NCBI GenBank assembly: GCA_019359315.1
Contig: JAHHHO010000011.1
Span: 47,121 to 111,120, forward strand
Direction of reading: 5' to 3'
From: Myxacorys californica WJT36-NPBG1
Lineage (GTDB): Bacteria > Cyanobacteriota > Cyanobacteriia > Leptolyngbyales > Leptolyngbyaceae
Length of the DNA: 64,000 nucleotides
Numbering within the stretch: position 1 is the stretch's first letter; each line of letters starts with the position of its first letter. Shown here piece after piece: positions 56,127 to 63,943 of the stretch. Below the pieces are notes generated by a model. That model saw nothing but the letters and a program-made list of their open reading frames with translations, was not told where the DNA came from and ran no database searches. The position numbers and the translations under genes were made by a program.

Positions 56127-56522
56127 CTAGTTTCGCTCCGCTTGCTTAGCAACTCGGCGACCGACCTCTATTTCTTGCTGCAACTGTTCTGCTTCGGCTT
56201 CTAAGTCAGCAACAGATTCTTCAAGACTCTCCGCGATCGCGTTGATGTCTTGTCCTAATTGCCGCGCCTGAGTCAACACTTGATCAAACTGTTTAGCCGT
56301 TGTGTCAATCTCAGCAAACACTTCGCGGTACTCTTCGGGAGGGTTGTCGAGCCAAGCTTGAAACTCAGAGTCAGAGGGTTTGAGAACGGTTAGCGCCTTT
56401 TCCCAAGAAGCTGTGTAGCGCATATCTAGCGATCGCAGGGCTGCACATTTCGCCTTGAGTTGTTGAGTTGTTTCTACCTCAGCCAACTCAAACACTTGAG
56501 TTTTCAGTTCATGAAGTTTCAT
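56127..56522 (-). CDS. Small helical/coiled-coil protein
   Basis: From ATG 56522 (MKLHELKTQVFELAEVETTQ) the product has 131 residues: a compact N-terminal part, then a C-terminal coiled coil with heptads (IAESLEESVADLEAEAEQLQQEI). An alternative ATG 15 nt upstream exists. It overlaps the end of the upstream coiled-coil gene by 14 bp, so the two are translationally coupled. The function is unknown; co-production suggests they bind each other. Confidence 0.72.
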   Translation of the reverse strand: MKLHELKTQVFELAEVETTQQLKAKCAALRSLDMRYTASWEKALTVLKPSDSEFQAWLDNPPEEYREVFAEIDTTAKQFDQVLTQARQLGQDINAIAESLEESVADLEAEAEQLQQEIEVGRRVAKQAERN

Positions 56523-57252
56523 GGTTGCGGCTCTCATGACTGTTCTGTTTAAGAAATTGCTGAACCTCTTCTAGTTTGGCAAGCAGCAATTGGTTTTCGT
56601 GCTGAAGACGCTGATTGTCTTGGGCTAGGTTCGTGAGTTGCCGTTGACATTCTGCAAGAGCCGCTCTTGCTTCGTCGAGTTTCTGTTTATTTCGTTTGGC
56701 ATGAGAGACTTGTCCTCCCAAACGCTGATTATTTCGACCGAGTGCTTCTCTTTTCTTTTTCTCGCTCTCGTACTGTTTTCTTAGTGATTCAAGCTCTTGG
56801 AGCAATTCCGCATAAGCTTTAGTGTTTTCAGCTTCGGCTCTGAGGGCTTCATTTTCAGTCTTTAGCCCAGTGATGCGATTTTGTAGCTTCGCAAGTTCTT
56901 GATCTTTGCCGAGTAGTTTTTGCTGCAAAACGCGAAGGAGTTGTAGAAAACGAGACTGCTTTTGCTCTAGGTCTTGGTAAGCTTCCTCTTGCTGGTCTGT
57001 CTTTTCCCGTAGGAGTCCGACCCGGCGCTGCAACACTTGCGCCGTACATTGATATTTGATTACGGCAATGACTTTGCTTCTCTCTTCTTCATCTAGTAGC
57101 AGCACTTCACGCAGATGCCGCAATTCGTCGTAATTTGTACAGTTATGCCGTAAGTCCTGAGTCGGCACAGGCTGTGAATCACCAATGAGATCAAAGTTTT
57201 TAAGCCGCACTTGTTCGTGCCAGTAGTCAAAAAGTTCTTTGGAATCTTTCAT
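56509..57252 (-). CDS. Long coiled-coil protein
   Basis: The 247-residue protein has a short N-terminal globular part (~1-75, SKELFDYWHEQVRLKNFDLIGDS), then an almost uninterrupted coiled coil to residue ~240 (DLEQKQSRFLQLLRVLQQKL and so on). It has no signal peptide, HTH or ATPase motif. It is the first of a two-gene unit with the smaller coiled-coil protein. The function is unknown; a structural or scaffolding role is only a guess. Confidence 0.75.
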   Translation of the reverse strand: MKDSKELFDYWHEQVRLKNFDLIGDSQPVPTQDLRHNCTNYDELRHLREVLLLDEEERSKVIAVIKYQCTAQVLQRRVGLLREKTDQQEEAYQDLEQKQSRFLQLLRVLQQKLLGKDQELAKLQNRITGLKTENEALRAEAENTKAYAELLQELESLRKQYESEKKKREALGRNNQRLGGQVSHAKRNKQKLDEARAALAECQRQLTNLAQDNQRLQHENQLLLAKLEEVQQFLKQNSHESRNHETS

Positions 57253-57680
57253 GTTTGATCCGCACTATGCTGATTAAGCTGCTTTGGGTAGTCTAGCGAT
57301 CGCAGAGGTTTAATCTATTACATCAATAGCAACTCTAAGCATTCCTGACAAAAGCTAGAGAAATCAAGGCGTGTATTAGCAGTTCTGATTCGATGCACTG
57401 CCATTTCACCAGCAACTCTCTCGAAGATTGGTTACCTCAAGTTTGTTGAGGAGAGCAAGGAAACGATTGTCGTTTGTTGAGACAGGTTTTTCCTGCTTAG
57501 CTCGGACTTTGCTTCAGAGCAGGCTGCCATGCAAAGAATCGAATGCAAGATTCATTTTATACCTGCTCTTCTCTACCGTTGGACTCGAAAGTGGCCGTAA
57601 TGTTCCTGCCCTTTGCCCGCCGGGAATTCTACACTAACCCCCTCAACGCATCTCATAATCCATGATTAAAAGATTTACCC
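57253..57680. other. Spacer without a recognised gene
   Basis: There is a short hairpin CCTCAA-GTTTG-TTGAGG near 57433-57449. A 69-codon plus-strand frame here has no protein-like features. Otherwise nothing is seen. Confidence 0.4.
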
Positions 57681-58172
57681 ATGCCTTACACAGACATCAA
57701 CACCACGCTGAGCGACTCTGATCGTCAAGCCATTAAGCAAGCGATCGCACTGATTCAACAAAAGATGCCCTTCCTCATTACCCTCAGTGCTGACGATCGC
57801 CAACGTCTCTACAAAATGGGCGACAAACGCCTTGCCTTTGTGCAAAACAGTCTCTCAGCGGCTCAAAGCAATCCCAACATTCTTCCGGCTAGTTTTGACC
57901 TGCAAGGGTTTTCCAACGACTATCAACTCGCCACTGACCTCAGCGAACTCCTCATGCTGCTCACTCAACTGACTGAGCAAGTCGATGATACTCTTCTAGC
58001 GGTCGGCAGCGAAGCGATGAGCAGCAGCTTAACGGTCTATGACTACATCAAGACAGCCGCCAAGAAAACCCCCGGTTTGAAAACTATTTCAGAACAACTC
58101 GGCAACTTATTCAAAGCCTTTCGGAGTAAGCCTGCCAAATCTGCGCCTGCACCTGCTCTCTCGTCAAACTAG
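57681..58172 (+). CDS. Conserved-looking helical cytoplasmic protein of unknown function
   Basis: The 163-residue protein is all-helical in character (SDSDRQAIKQAIALIQQKM, LSADDRQRLYKMGDKRLAFVQ, LSELLMLLTQLTEQVDDT), with a short Pro/Ala/Ser tail. There is no signal or membrane segment. I recognise no family. It precedes the 21-bp repeat array by 28 bp. Confidence 0.68.
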   Translation: MPYTDINTTLSDSDRQAIKQAIALIQQKMPFLITLSADDRQRLYKMGDKRLAFVQNSLSAAQSNPNILPASFDLQGFSNDYQLATDLSELLMLLTQLTEQVDDTLLAVGSEAMSSSLTVYDYIKTAAKKTPGLKTISEQLGNLFKAFRSKPAKSAPAPALSSN

Positions 58173-58200
58173 CGCGGCTATGGATTAAGGTTCAGCAATG

Positions 58201-58452
58201 ATGCTTAGACATTCAGCGTTGAACCTCAGACATTCGCGCTTGAAGCTCAGACATTCAACGCTGAAGCTCAGACATTCGACGCTGAAGTTCAAACCTTCAC
58301 GCTTGAACCTCAGACATTCAACGTTGAACCTTAGACATTCACGCTTGAAGCTTAAACATTCAACGCTGAAGCTTAAACATTCAACGCTGAAGCTCAAACC
58401 TTCACGCTTGAAGCCCAGACATTCACGCTTGAAGTTCAAACCTTCGCGCTTG
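58201..58452. repeat. Array of 12 tandem 21-bp repeats
   Basis: The whole 252 bp divides exactly into twelve 21-bp units of consensus AAGCTCAGACATTCACGCTTG with scattered substitutions, mostly at positions 3-9 and 14-19. Most units with the next unit's first bases hold a small inverted repeat, TTCA..TGAA. There are no spacers, so it is not CRISPR. Because 21 is a multiple of three, several frames stay open on both strands (heptads of the LRHSTLK or FKRECLS type), with an ATG at 58198 and a weak ribosome site. Whether it is coding is undecided. Confidence 0.9.
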
Positions 58453-58682
58453 AACCTTCAACCTTTGTCATTAAAGGTTTACCTTCCTCAACTAGCCCAC
58501 AGAAATTCACGCTCGAAAGCTGAATCTCGACCAACCTAGCGTAATCCTTCACACTCAATCCTCCACAAACCGACGAGGCTCGATACACTATGATTACTGA
58601 TGTCAGAACCTCAAGCCGCTATTCCTGATCACGAGCGTTGCAGAGGTTCATCATCGCTTACCCCCCATCTTCCATCCCCTTC
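58453..58682. other. Spacer between repeat array and the phosphatase gene
   Basis: No gene or clear terminator is seen here; the repetitive character fades after 58480. Confidence 0.35.
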
Positions 58683-59498
58683 ATGCCCGATTTTTGGACG
58701 ACTGTTAAATCCTTCGCCGAATCCACCACTCAGCGTGTCGGCGCTCAGCTCCTTCAAGACTTTGGACACGCGATCGCATCCGAAAAGGACGACGGTAGCT
58801 TAGTCACCCAATCCGACCAGTGGGCAGATGCAGAATTACGGAATGCGATCGCACAAGCCTTTCCCGATCATGGCGTCTTGAGTGAAGAAGTCGAACACAT
58901 TTTCCCCGACACCGAATGGTGCTGGATCATCGATCCCATAGACGGCACCACCAACTTTGCCCGCGGCTTACCCCTTTGGGGAATTTCCTTGGGCTTGCTC
59001 TATCGCGGCACGCCCGTCTTTGGCTACGTTTACCTGCCGCCGCTCCAACAAGCGTTTCATGGTTTCTGGCAAGGCAAGTCAGACTTAGAGATGCCGTCGG
59101 GTGCATTTCTCAACAACACGCCGATTCAAGCAAGCCGAGCCACCCTATCTAACAACGAATTCTTTAACATCTGCGCTCGCAGCGTCAGCATTCTCAAGAA
59201 TCCGTTTCCTGCCAAAATTCGCATTCTGGGTGTTGCCACCTACAATCTGCTCTCTGTAGGGGCAGGCGTCACGCTCGGCAGCGTCGAAGCCACTCCAAAG
59301 ATTTGGGACATTGCCGCCGTGTGGGTGATTGTGCAAGCGGCGGGGGCAGTTTGGTACTCTTTAGAATCAGAGCCAACCTTTCCGCTGACGGTCGGCAAAG
59401 ACTACACCCAGCGATCGTATCCCACACTGGTCGTTAGCTATGCTGACCTCATTCCCGCCTTCGAACCATTGGTCAAATCCGTCGCTAAGCGAACCTAA
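58683..59498 (+). CDS. Inositol monophosphatase family protein
   Basis: From ATG 58683 (MPDFWTTVKSFAEST) the protein has 271 residues. It has the family motifs VTQSDQWADAELR, LSEEVE, the metal site in WIIDPIDGTTNFARGLPLWG, and KIWDIAAVWVIVQAAGA. It may hydrolyse inositol phosphate, fructose-bisphosphate or 3'(2'),5'-bisphosphate nucleotides; the branch cannot be told by eye. An open frame upstream adds 15 unlikely codons. It overlaps the convergent SAM-hydrolase gene by 14 bp. Confidence 0.92.
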   Translation: MPDFWTTVKSFAESTTQRVGAQLLQDFGHAIASEKDDGSLVTQSDQWADAELRNAIAQAFPDHGVLSEEVEHIFPDTEWCWIIDPIDGTTNFARGLPLWGISLGLLYRGTPVFGYVYLPPLQQAFHGFWQGKSDLEMPSGAFLNNTPIQASRATLSNNEFFNICARSVSILKNPFPAKIRILGVATYNLLSVGAGVTLGSVEATPKIWDIAAVWVIVQAAGAVWYSLESEPTFPLTVGKDYTQRSYPTLVVSYADLIPAFEPLVKSVAKRT

Positions 59499-60261
59499 CT
59501 CTGACTGGACTACCTACGACTAGACCTAACTGAGCTTGAGCATGACCCCGATTCACGGCGATCTCAACCCAGCCGTGACTGCCAACTAGTCCAATCATCT
59601 CTCCCGGAGCCGCATCTGCGTAAGTTTGCTGACCGGGATACCGCTTGAGATTACACTCAACCGACCAGTTGCGATCGCGAACGTGCTGTCCTTCAATCGT
59701 TGTAATCAGATTGCCAAAGTGATCGATCGCTTGCACCACGCCTTGCACTCCCATTGGTGTCGAAACCACCTCTGGAATTGGAAGCTGGACTAGAGTATCG
59801 ATCGCGATCGCATCTCCCAATTCTTCGATCGCCACTCCGCTTGCTAAATGAGCGCCCACCGGAGCAAAAATATCCCGCCCATGAAATGTGTTGCTTGGAG
59901 TGGAAGTGCGCCAATAGTTAGAATTCGTCAACTCCACAGCCGCGATCGCGCTTGTCTGACTCAACACCCCGCTAAACAAACCATTGTCCGCCCCAACTAA
60001 AAATCCAGACTCACACTGAATCGCGATGGATCGCCGCGAACTGCCCACCCCAGGATCAACCACCGCTACATGCACTGTCCCCGACGGAAAGTAAGGATAG
60101 GCGCTCATCAACTGAAATCGTGCCATAGCAATATCTTGAGGCGGGATCTGATGAGTCAGATCGATCACATGAAGTGCCGGGTTGATGCCCGCGATCGTGC
60201 CCTTCATAACCCCCACATAACTATCGCTTAATCCAAAGTCGGTCAAAAGAGTAAGAATCAT
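59485..60261 (-). CDS. S-adenosyl-L-methionine hydroxide adenosyltransferase (DUF62)
   Basis: From ATG 60261 (MILTLLTDFGLSDSYVGVMKG) the 258-residue protein has the family motifs TDFGLSDSYVG with the catalytic Asp, DIAMARFQL, VAVVDPGVGSSRRSIA, ADNGLFSG and HGRDIFAPVGAHL. It splits SAM to adenosine and methionine, a relative of the fluorinase/chlorinase enzymes. A TTG 27 nt upstream is possible but lacks conserved residues. The gene is alone. Confidence 0.93.
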   Translation of the reverse strand: MILTLLTDFGLSDSYVGVMKGTIAGINPALHVIDLTHQIPPQDIAMARFQLMSAYPYFPSGTVHVAVVDPGVGSSRRSIAIQCESGFLVGADNGLFSGVLSQTSAIAAVELTNSNYWRTSTPSNTFHGRDIFAPVGAHLASGVAIEELGDAIAIDTLVQLPIPEVVSTPMGVQGVVQAIDHFGNLITTIEGQHVRDRNWSVECNLKRYPGQQTYADAAPGEMIGLVGSHGWVEIAVNRGHAQAQLGLVVGSPVRVRFA

Positions 60262-60415
60262 ATATAGCTTCGTTCTTAGCCGTTTCAATCAGATTTTATT
60301 TCCGAAGTAAAAATAAGGTTAACTGTAAACTTTGGTAGCTTAAACTACCGTTTGATCCTAAAATGCTAGTATTGAATTAAGAGCATGCACACCTTTACCT
60401 TTAGGAATGTTTACA

Positions 60416-60568
60416 ATGAACAGAAATCGTTTTAATTCTACAGAAGTTGCGAATATCCATCGCGAAAATCTTCAAAAAAATCTTCAGCGCCGTATGGAAG
60501 CTGCAAGAGCTAGAGGGGACGAGAACTTGCTAAAAATGCTTGAAGCTGAGGCGAAGTACCTACGATAA
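60416..60568 (+). CDS. Small 50-residue basic helical protein
   Basis: ATG at 60416, with TTTAGGA ~8 nt upstream, opens a 50-codon frame ending TAA 60566-60568. The product starts MNRNRFNSTEVANIHREN and is highly charged and helical, with RRMEAARARGDENLLKMLEAEAK at the C-terminus. A rho-independent terminator follows at 60643, so it is probably its own transcript. No family is recognised, but the codon use, RBS and terminator look real. It is too short for a usual automatic call. Confidence 0.6.
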   Translation: MNRNRFNSTEVANIHRENLQKNLQRRMEAARARGDENLLKMLEAEAKYLR

Positions 60569-60642
60569 CTAACTTGTTTTCAAAGTTATGTTGTCCGTCT
60601 CACACGAATAGCATCCTGCTTTTGTTCACAATCTTACAAACG

Positions 60643-60672
60643 GACGCGGTTTTTAGTACCTGCGTCTTTTTT
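60643..60672 (+). terminator. Rho-independent terminator after the 50-residue gene
   Basis: GACGCGG and CCTGCGTC pair (one bulge) around a 9-nt loop, followed by a run of T. Confidence 0.75.
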
Positions 60673-60790
60673 ATTGCCTGTTTGATGAATCCTGTTTAGG
60701 AACTTGAACCGATCATCTACCCTATCTTCTGCTGTTCCCAGATCTCCTACCTTGGGAATTACTGAATGCAGATCTTTACTCCACAACAGT

Positions 60791-61375
60791 ATGCAGTATC
60801 CCTTGGAACTCACATTCAAATTTTGGGCATTAGCCCCCCAGATTTCAGTAAAAGATGCTCAAGGCAACGTTGTTTTATACGTTCGCCAAAAACTGTTCAA
60901 ACTGAAAGAAGCCATTCACGTTTTTTCAGACAGCCAGCGTAGCACTCTTGTCTATGAGATCAAAGCCGATCGCATTATTGACTTCTCCGCCTGCTACCAC
61001 TTCTCAGATGCCAACGGCAAAACCTTGGGTGCGGTCAAACGGCAAGGAATGCGATCGCTCTGGCGAACTCACTATGATGTTTTAGACGGCGGAACCGTCG
61101 CTTTTACCATTCAAGAAGAAAATCCTTGGGTCAAAGTAGTAGATACCCTGTTTGCAGAGGTTCCTGTGATTGGAATGTTTACTGGGTATTTCTTTAACCC
61201 AACCTATTTAGTGAATCGCCCGGATGGCAGAACCGTGATGCGGCTTTCTAAAAAGCCCACGTTCTTATCAAGAGTGTTCTCCATTCAGCAGGTCGATCAA
61301 CTGGGCCATGATGAAGAACCTCAAGTTTTGCTCAGCTTGTTGATGATGCTTCTGTTAGAGCGCAATCGTGGTTAA
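60791..61375 (+). CDS. LURP-one-related (Tubby-C-like) protein
   Basis: From ATG 60791 (MQYPLELTFKFWALAPQISV) the protein has 194 residues of alternating beta strands: ISVKDAQGNVVLYVRQKLFKLKE, IHVFSD, YEIKADRIIDFSACYHF, then a strongly hydrophobic C-terminal region. It matches the LURP-one/scramblase-like fold. The family's roles are unclear; phospholipid binding is proposed for related scramblases. An open frame upstream is not conserved in character. A strong terminator follows. Confidence 0.82.
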   Translation: MQYPLELTFKFWALAPQISVKDAQGNVVLYVRQKLFKLKEAIHVFSDSQRSTLVYEIKADRIIDFSACYHFSDANGKTLGAVKRQGMRSLWRTHYDVLDGGTVAFTIQEENPWVKVVDTLFAEVPVIGMFTGYFFNPTYLVNRPDGRTVMRLSKKPTFLSRVFSIQQVDQLGHDEEPQVLLSLLMMLLLERNRG

Positions 61376-61380
61376 GCAGA

Positions 61381-61423
61381 AGAAGAATGGGGAAGATGAA
61401 GTGTTCATCTTCCCCATTCTTCT
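61381..61423. terminator. Perfect 20-bp hairpin between convergent genes
   Basis: The two 20-nt arms (61381-61400 and 61404-61423) are perfect complements around GTG. On the minus strand a T-run follows. It probably stops transcripts from both sides. Confidence 0.9.
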
Positions 61424-61447
61424 AAAAAGGTTGAGTTTTAAACAGGC

Positions 61448-61897
61448 TTACTGAGGTTGAGCTGGCTTAGCTTGAGCAGCGTTCGTTTCTGGGCTACAGA
61501 CATAATTTACTACTGTAAATGCGCTGCTTCCCCGTTTAGGCTGGCTGAGCATGCCACTATCCCCATAATCAAACTTTTGGATCAACTGCCGATTTTTGGT
61601 GTAGGCATTCACCTTTCGCAGCCGCTGCGTCTTACTCGTACAATCGACTGACCAACGCATAACCGCTCCGTAAATGGGCTGCTCTACCGTCGTGTCTAAC
61701 AGCGCATTGTTAGGCCCTGGAAACTCTCGATACTCCCAGTACCAAACATACGGATCGTTACGCTGAATCGAACTGACATCGACAAAGAACTTATCGTTAA
61801 CAGAATTCTCAGTAATTTTAGTCCACTCTACGGCTAGCGCAGAAGGACTGTAGGCTAGAAATGCGCCTGCGACCAGAAATTTCAAGAACGGATTCAT
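61448..61897 (-). CDS. Exported surface-adhesin-E-like protein
   Basis: The 149-residue protein has a signal peptide (MNPFLKFLVAGAFLAYSPSALA, cut near residue 22). The mature part has the pattern of the adhesin E-like family: VEWTKITEN, FFVDVSSIQRNDPYVWYWEY, then RWSVDCTSKTQRLRK and NYVCSPET, with two Cys that could form a disulfide. A Pro/Ala-rich tail ends it. It is secreted or periplasmic, with unknown role. It follows the gene at 61969 on the same strand. Confidence 0.72.
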   Translation of the reverse strand: MNPFLKFLVAGAFLAYSPSALAVEWTKITENSVNDKFFVDVSSIQRNDPYVWYWEYREFPGPNNALLDTTVEQPIYGAVMRWSVDCTSKTQRLRKVNAYTKNRQLIQKFDYGDSGMLSQPKRGSSAFTVVNYVCSPETNAAQAKPAQPQ

Positions 61898-61968
61898 AGA
61901 TCAATCTCTCAGGCAAAAATATAGTCAGTGTGGAAAGGCAACAGAATCTAAACGCAGTCACGGCGGGT

Positions 61969-62715
61969 TTAGCGTTTCACAGGATCAGTCTTGGCAGGGG
62001 TAGGATTTGTGGCTCGGTTGGGCTTACTAGCTGCCTCCAAGTTCCGAATTGCTTGAGATGCAAAGGTATCTTGGGGACGCTCATCTAAGGCTCGTTTGAA
62101 GTAGAGCATGGCAGTCTGCATGTCCTTCTTCTGGGTGGCAGCATAGCCCGCTTGCATGTAGCGATCGTAGAACGTTGTCTGCTTTCCTGGTGTAACCTTC
62201 GGCGCTTGGGCAGGAGTTGTGGGCGCGGCTGGACTGGTTGGCTTGGCAGGAGTTTCTGGGCTGCGAACAGCCGCGATCGGCCCTATGGACTGGTAAGCAC
62301 TACTCACCTTCTTGACATAGGGCGACGCTTCAGGGCTATTGTATCGATTAGAATTACCCGTCAACCACCACGCTGCTAAGCGCTGAACTGCCAGCAATTC
62401 ATTATTGCGGCTCGCCTTGTATTCCTGCTTCAGCACATCGCGGACAACGCATGTCACTAATGATCGCGCCGTTGCAGGACTATTTTGAAACTGGAGCGGC
62501 GTCACTTCTCGTCCTGTGCATAGCCTTGACCACCGACCGATGTTAGCGGGTTCAACCTGCCAATCACTATATAAATTGGGAGTTGGTTTATCTGGCTTTG
62601 AGGCTTGGCGAAGGGCTTCTACCGCTCGTCCTACCTGCACTTCTGTAACTTGTGCTTGAGCAGGCAGTGCCATCATCACACTGATCCCAATAGCTCCTAG
62701 AACTCTCAGTCGCAT
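61969..62715 (-). CDS. Exported protein with TPR-like C-terminal part
   Basis: From ATG 62715 (MRLRVLGAIGISVMMALPAQA) the product has a signal peptide (~20 residues), a central domain (~25-130; two Cys in RLCTGRE and VTCVVRD), a Pro/Ala/Thr-rich linker at ~140-175, and one TPR-like unit (YAATQKKDMQTAMLYFKRAL, residues ~185-215). It probably acts in the periplasm. No known name is assigned. It is ~70 bp upstream of the adhesin-E-like gene, so the two may be co-expressed. Confidence 0.7.
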   Translation of the reverse strand: MRLRVLGAIGISVMMALPAQAQVTEVQVGRAVEALRQASKPDKPTPNLYSDWQVEPANIGRWSRLCTGREVTPLQFQNSPATARSLVTCVVRDVLKQEYKASRNNELLAVQRLAAWWLTGNSNRYNSPEASPYVKKVSSAYQSIGPIAAVRSPETPAKPTSPAAPTTPAQAPKVTPGKQTTFYDRYMQAGYAATQKKDMQTAMLYFKRALDERPQDTFASQAIRNLEAASKPNRATNPTPAKTDPVKR

Positions 62716-63051
62716 AACTCGCCCTAACAATGAATACTAAATTATTATGACTACAGACTCGATTTATGATTCTGCTGTGCCTGACCGTGATAAAGCGTTA
62801 CTTTTCCTGGTAGAGAAATAAAAAATTGGTAGATATCTATTCACTGAATATGAAGGAAGTTGGGTCAAAGGTCAAGCGAGGAGAGGACGACGAGGAGAGA
62901 CAATGAAGGGCGGCATAGAGGGATAGGAGATTTTCTATTTAGATTAAATCGTGGTTCTTATTCGCCTAGCTAAAGTGTTTGAAGGCGATCGCGAAGTTTA
63001 GAGGATTGCTCACCCAAATTTTGTATCGCAAATGCGTCGTTGCGCAACGAA
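62716..63051. other. Spacer without a recognised gene
   Basis: It holds a purine-rich stretch near 62870-62920 and no credible gene. Confidence 0.4.
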
Positions 63052-63078
63052 GAAAGGGACGCTTTTTGCGTCCCTTTC
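63052..63078 (-). terminator. Hairpin after curT
   Basis: GAAAGGGACGC and GCGTCCCTTTC form a perfect 11-bp stem around TTTTT. It lies 43 bp downstream of the curT stop on the minus strand and probably ends that transcript, although no long T-run follows. Confidence 0.6.
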
Positions 63079-63120
63079 AGCACTTCATATCACAGAGGTG
63101 AAGATATTAGAGGTGAAAGA

Positions 63121-63564
63121 CTACTCGTTACCAACAACTTGGTTCTTAAGTTTGTCGAACTCTTGACCCAGTTCTTGACGATTAGAAGCTTTCAGGAGAT
63201 AGCGATAAACAAACCAGGCGGTGTATCCTAACCCAATCAGTTCAAAGGTAGGTTGCAGAAGGGGAACATCGTTAATTGCACTCAGGAGGGCTAAGGTTAG
63301 CTTCACGGAAACAATCGATCCGAAAACTAAACCCACCGTTATAAGAGGCTTGCGATATTCCGAGAAGAACGCTCCTAGATACTCTGGCAGCGCAGACAAG
63401 ATCGTGTAAGCTTTTTCGCCTACTTGACGCCATTGCTCGTTTTGCTCAGGAGAGACTGTCGCTAAGGAACCTGCATCTTCTAGGTTAATGGCAGGAGTCG
63501 TAGGCTCAGCGACACTAGTGGGGGAGTTGTCTGAATACTCCACTTGTTTCAATTCAGGTTCCAT
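63121..63564 (-). CDS. curT: CURT1/CAAD-domain thylakoid membrane protein
   Basis: The 147-residue protein has a disordered acidic N-terminus (~1-45), an amphipathic helix (WRQVGEKAYTILSALPEYLGAFF), two membrane helices (PLITVGLVFGSIVSVKLTLALLSAI and LQPTFELIGLGYTAWFVYRYLL), and a charged C-terminal helix (LGQEFDKLKNQVV). This is the CAAD layout of the CURT1 family, which bends thylakoid membranes and in Synechocystis organises their convergence zones. It is alone, with a hairpin terminator. Confidence 0.92.
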   Translation of the reverse strand: MEPELKQVEYSDNSPTSVAEPTTPAINLEDAGSLATVSPEQNEQWRQVGEKAYTILSALPEYLGAFFSEYRKPLITVGLVFGSIVSVKLTLALLSAINDVPLLQPTFELIGLGYTAWFVYRYLLKASNRQELGQEFDKLKNQVVGNE

Positions 63565-63943
63565 AGTAAGAGTTCCTTGGAAAGATTAACCTGGACATGC
63601 CTTGCGGGATGAATTAGACCAGCGATTCGGACAATATCAGAATTTAGGAATAAATTTCGCTATCTTTCAAACATAGCGAAATTCTCTTCTGAAGTTGTCA
63701 CTTGCAAGATAGATAATCACCTAAACTCTCAAATTCTGCAAATTTCGTTCTCTAACGTATTTAGCAATACATTAAAAGCGGCATCAACCAAGGGTTTCAG
63801 TGATCGCAGGGCTGCGATCACTGAAAACGCAAATTTTAAAGCGACAATTTTAGTCAATTTATCTAGAAATGGCTGAATAATACCAAATCTCCAAAGATAG
63901 GCTACAGATGGTATAACTCAAGTGACGAGTTCAGAAAGCAGAA
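63565..63943. other. Spacer with a 14-bp inverted repeat before the transposase gene
   Basis: TTTCAGTGATCGCA (63795-63808) and TGCGATCACTGAAA (63813-63826) are perfect complements around GGGC. It may be the curT upstream region, a terminator or part of an insertion-sequence boundary. Nothing else is recognised. Confidence 0.6.

Noticed and set aside
57428..57637. 69-codon plus-strand ORF
   Set aside because: No start signal or protein-like composition; it sits in the upstream spacer of the 57681 gene.
58185..58439. Minus-strand 84-codon ORF in the repeat array
   Set aside because: Any frame in a 21-bp repeat without internal stop stays open; there is no ribosome site on this strand.
58201..58452. 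CRISPR array
   Set aside because: Units are directly adjacent with no unique spacers, and no cas gene is present.
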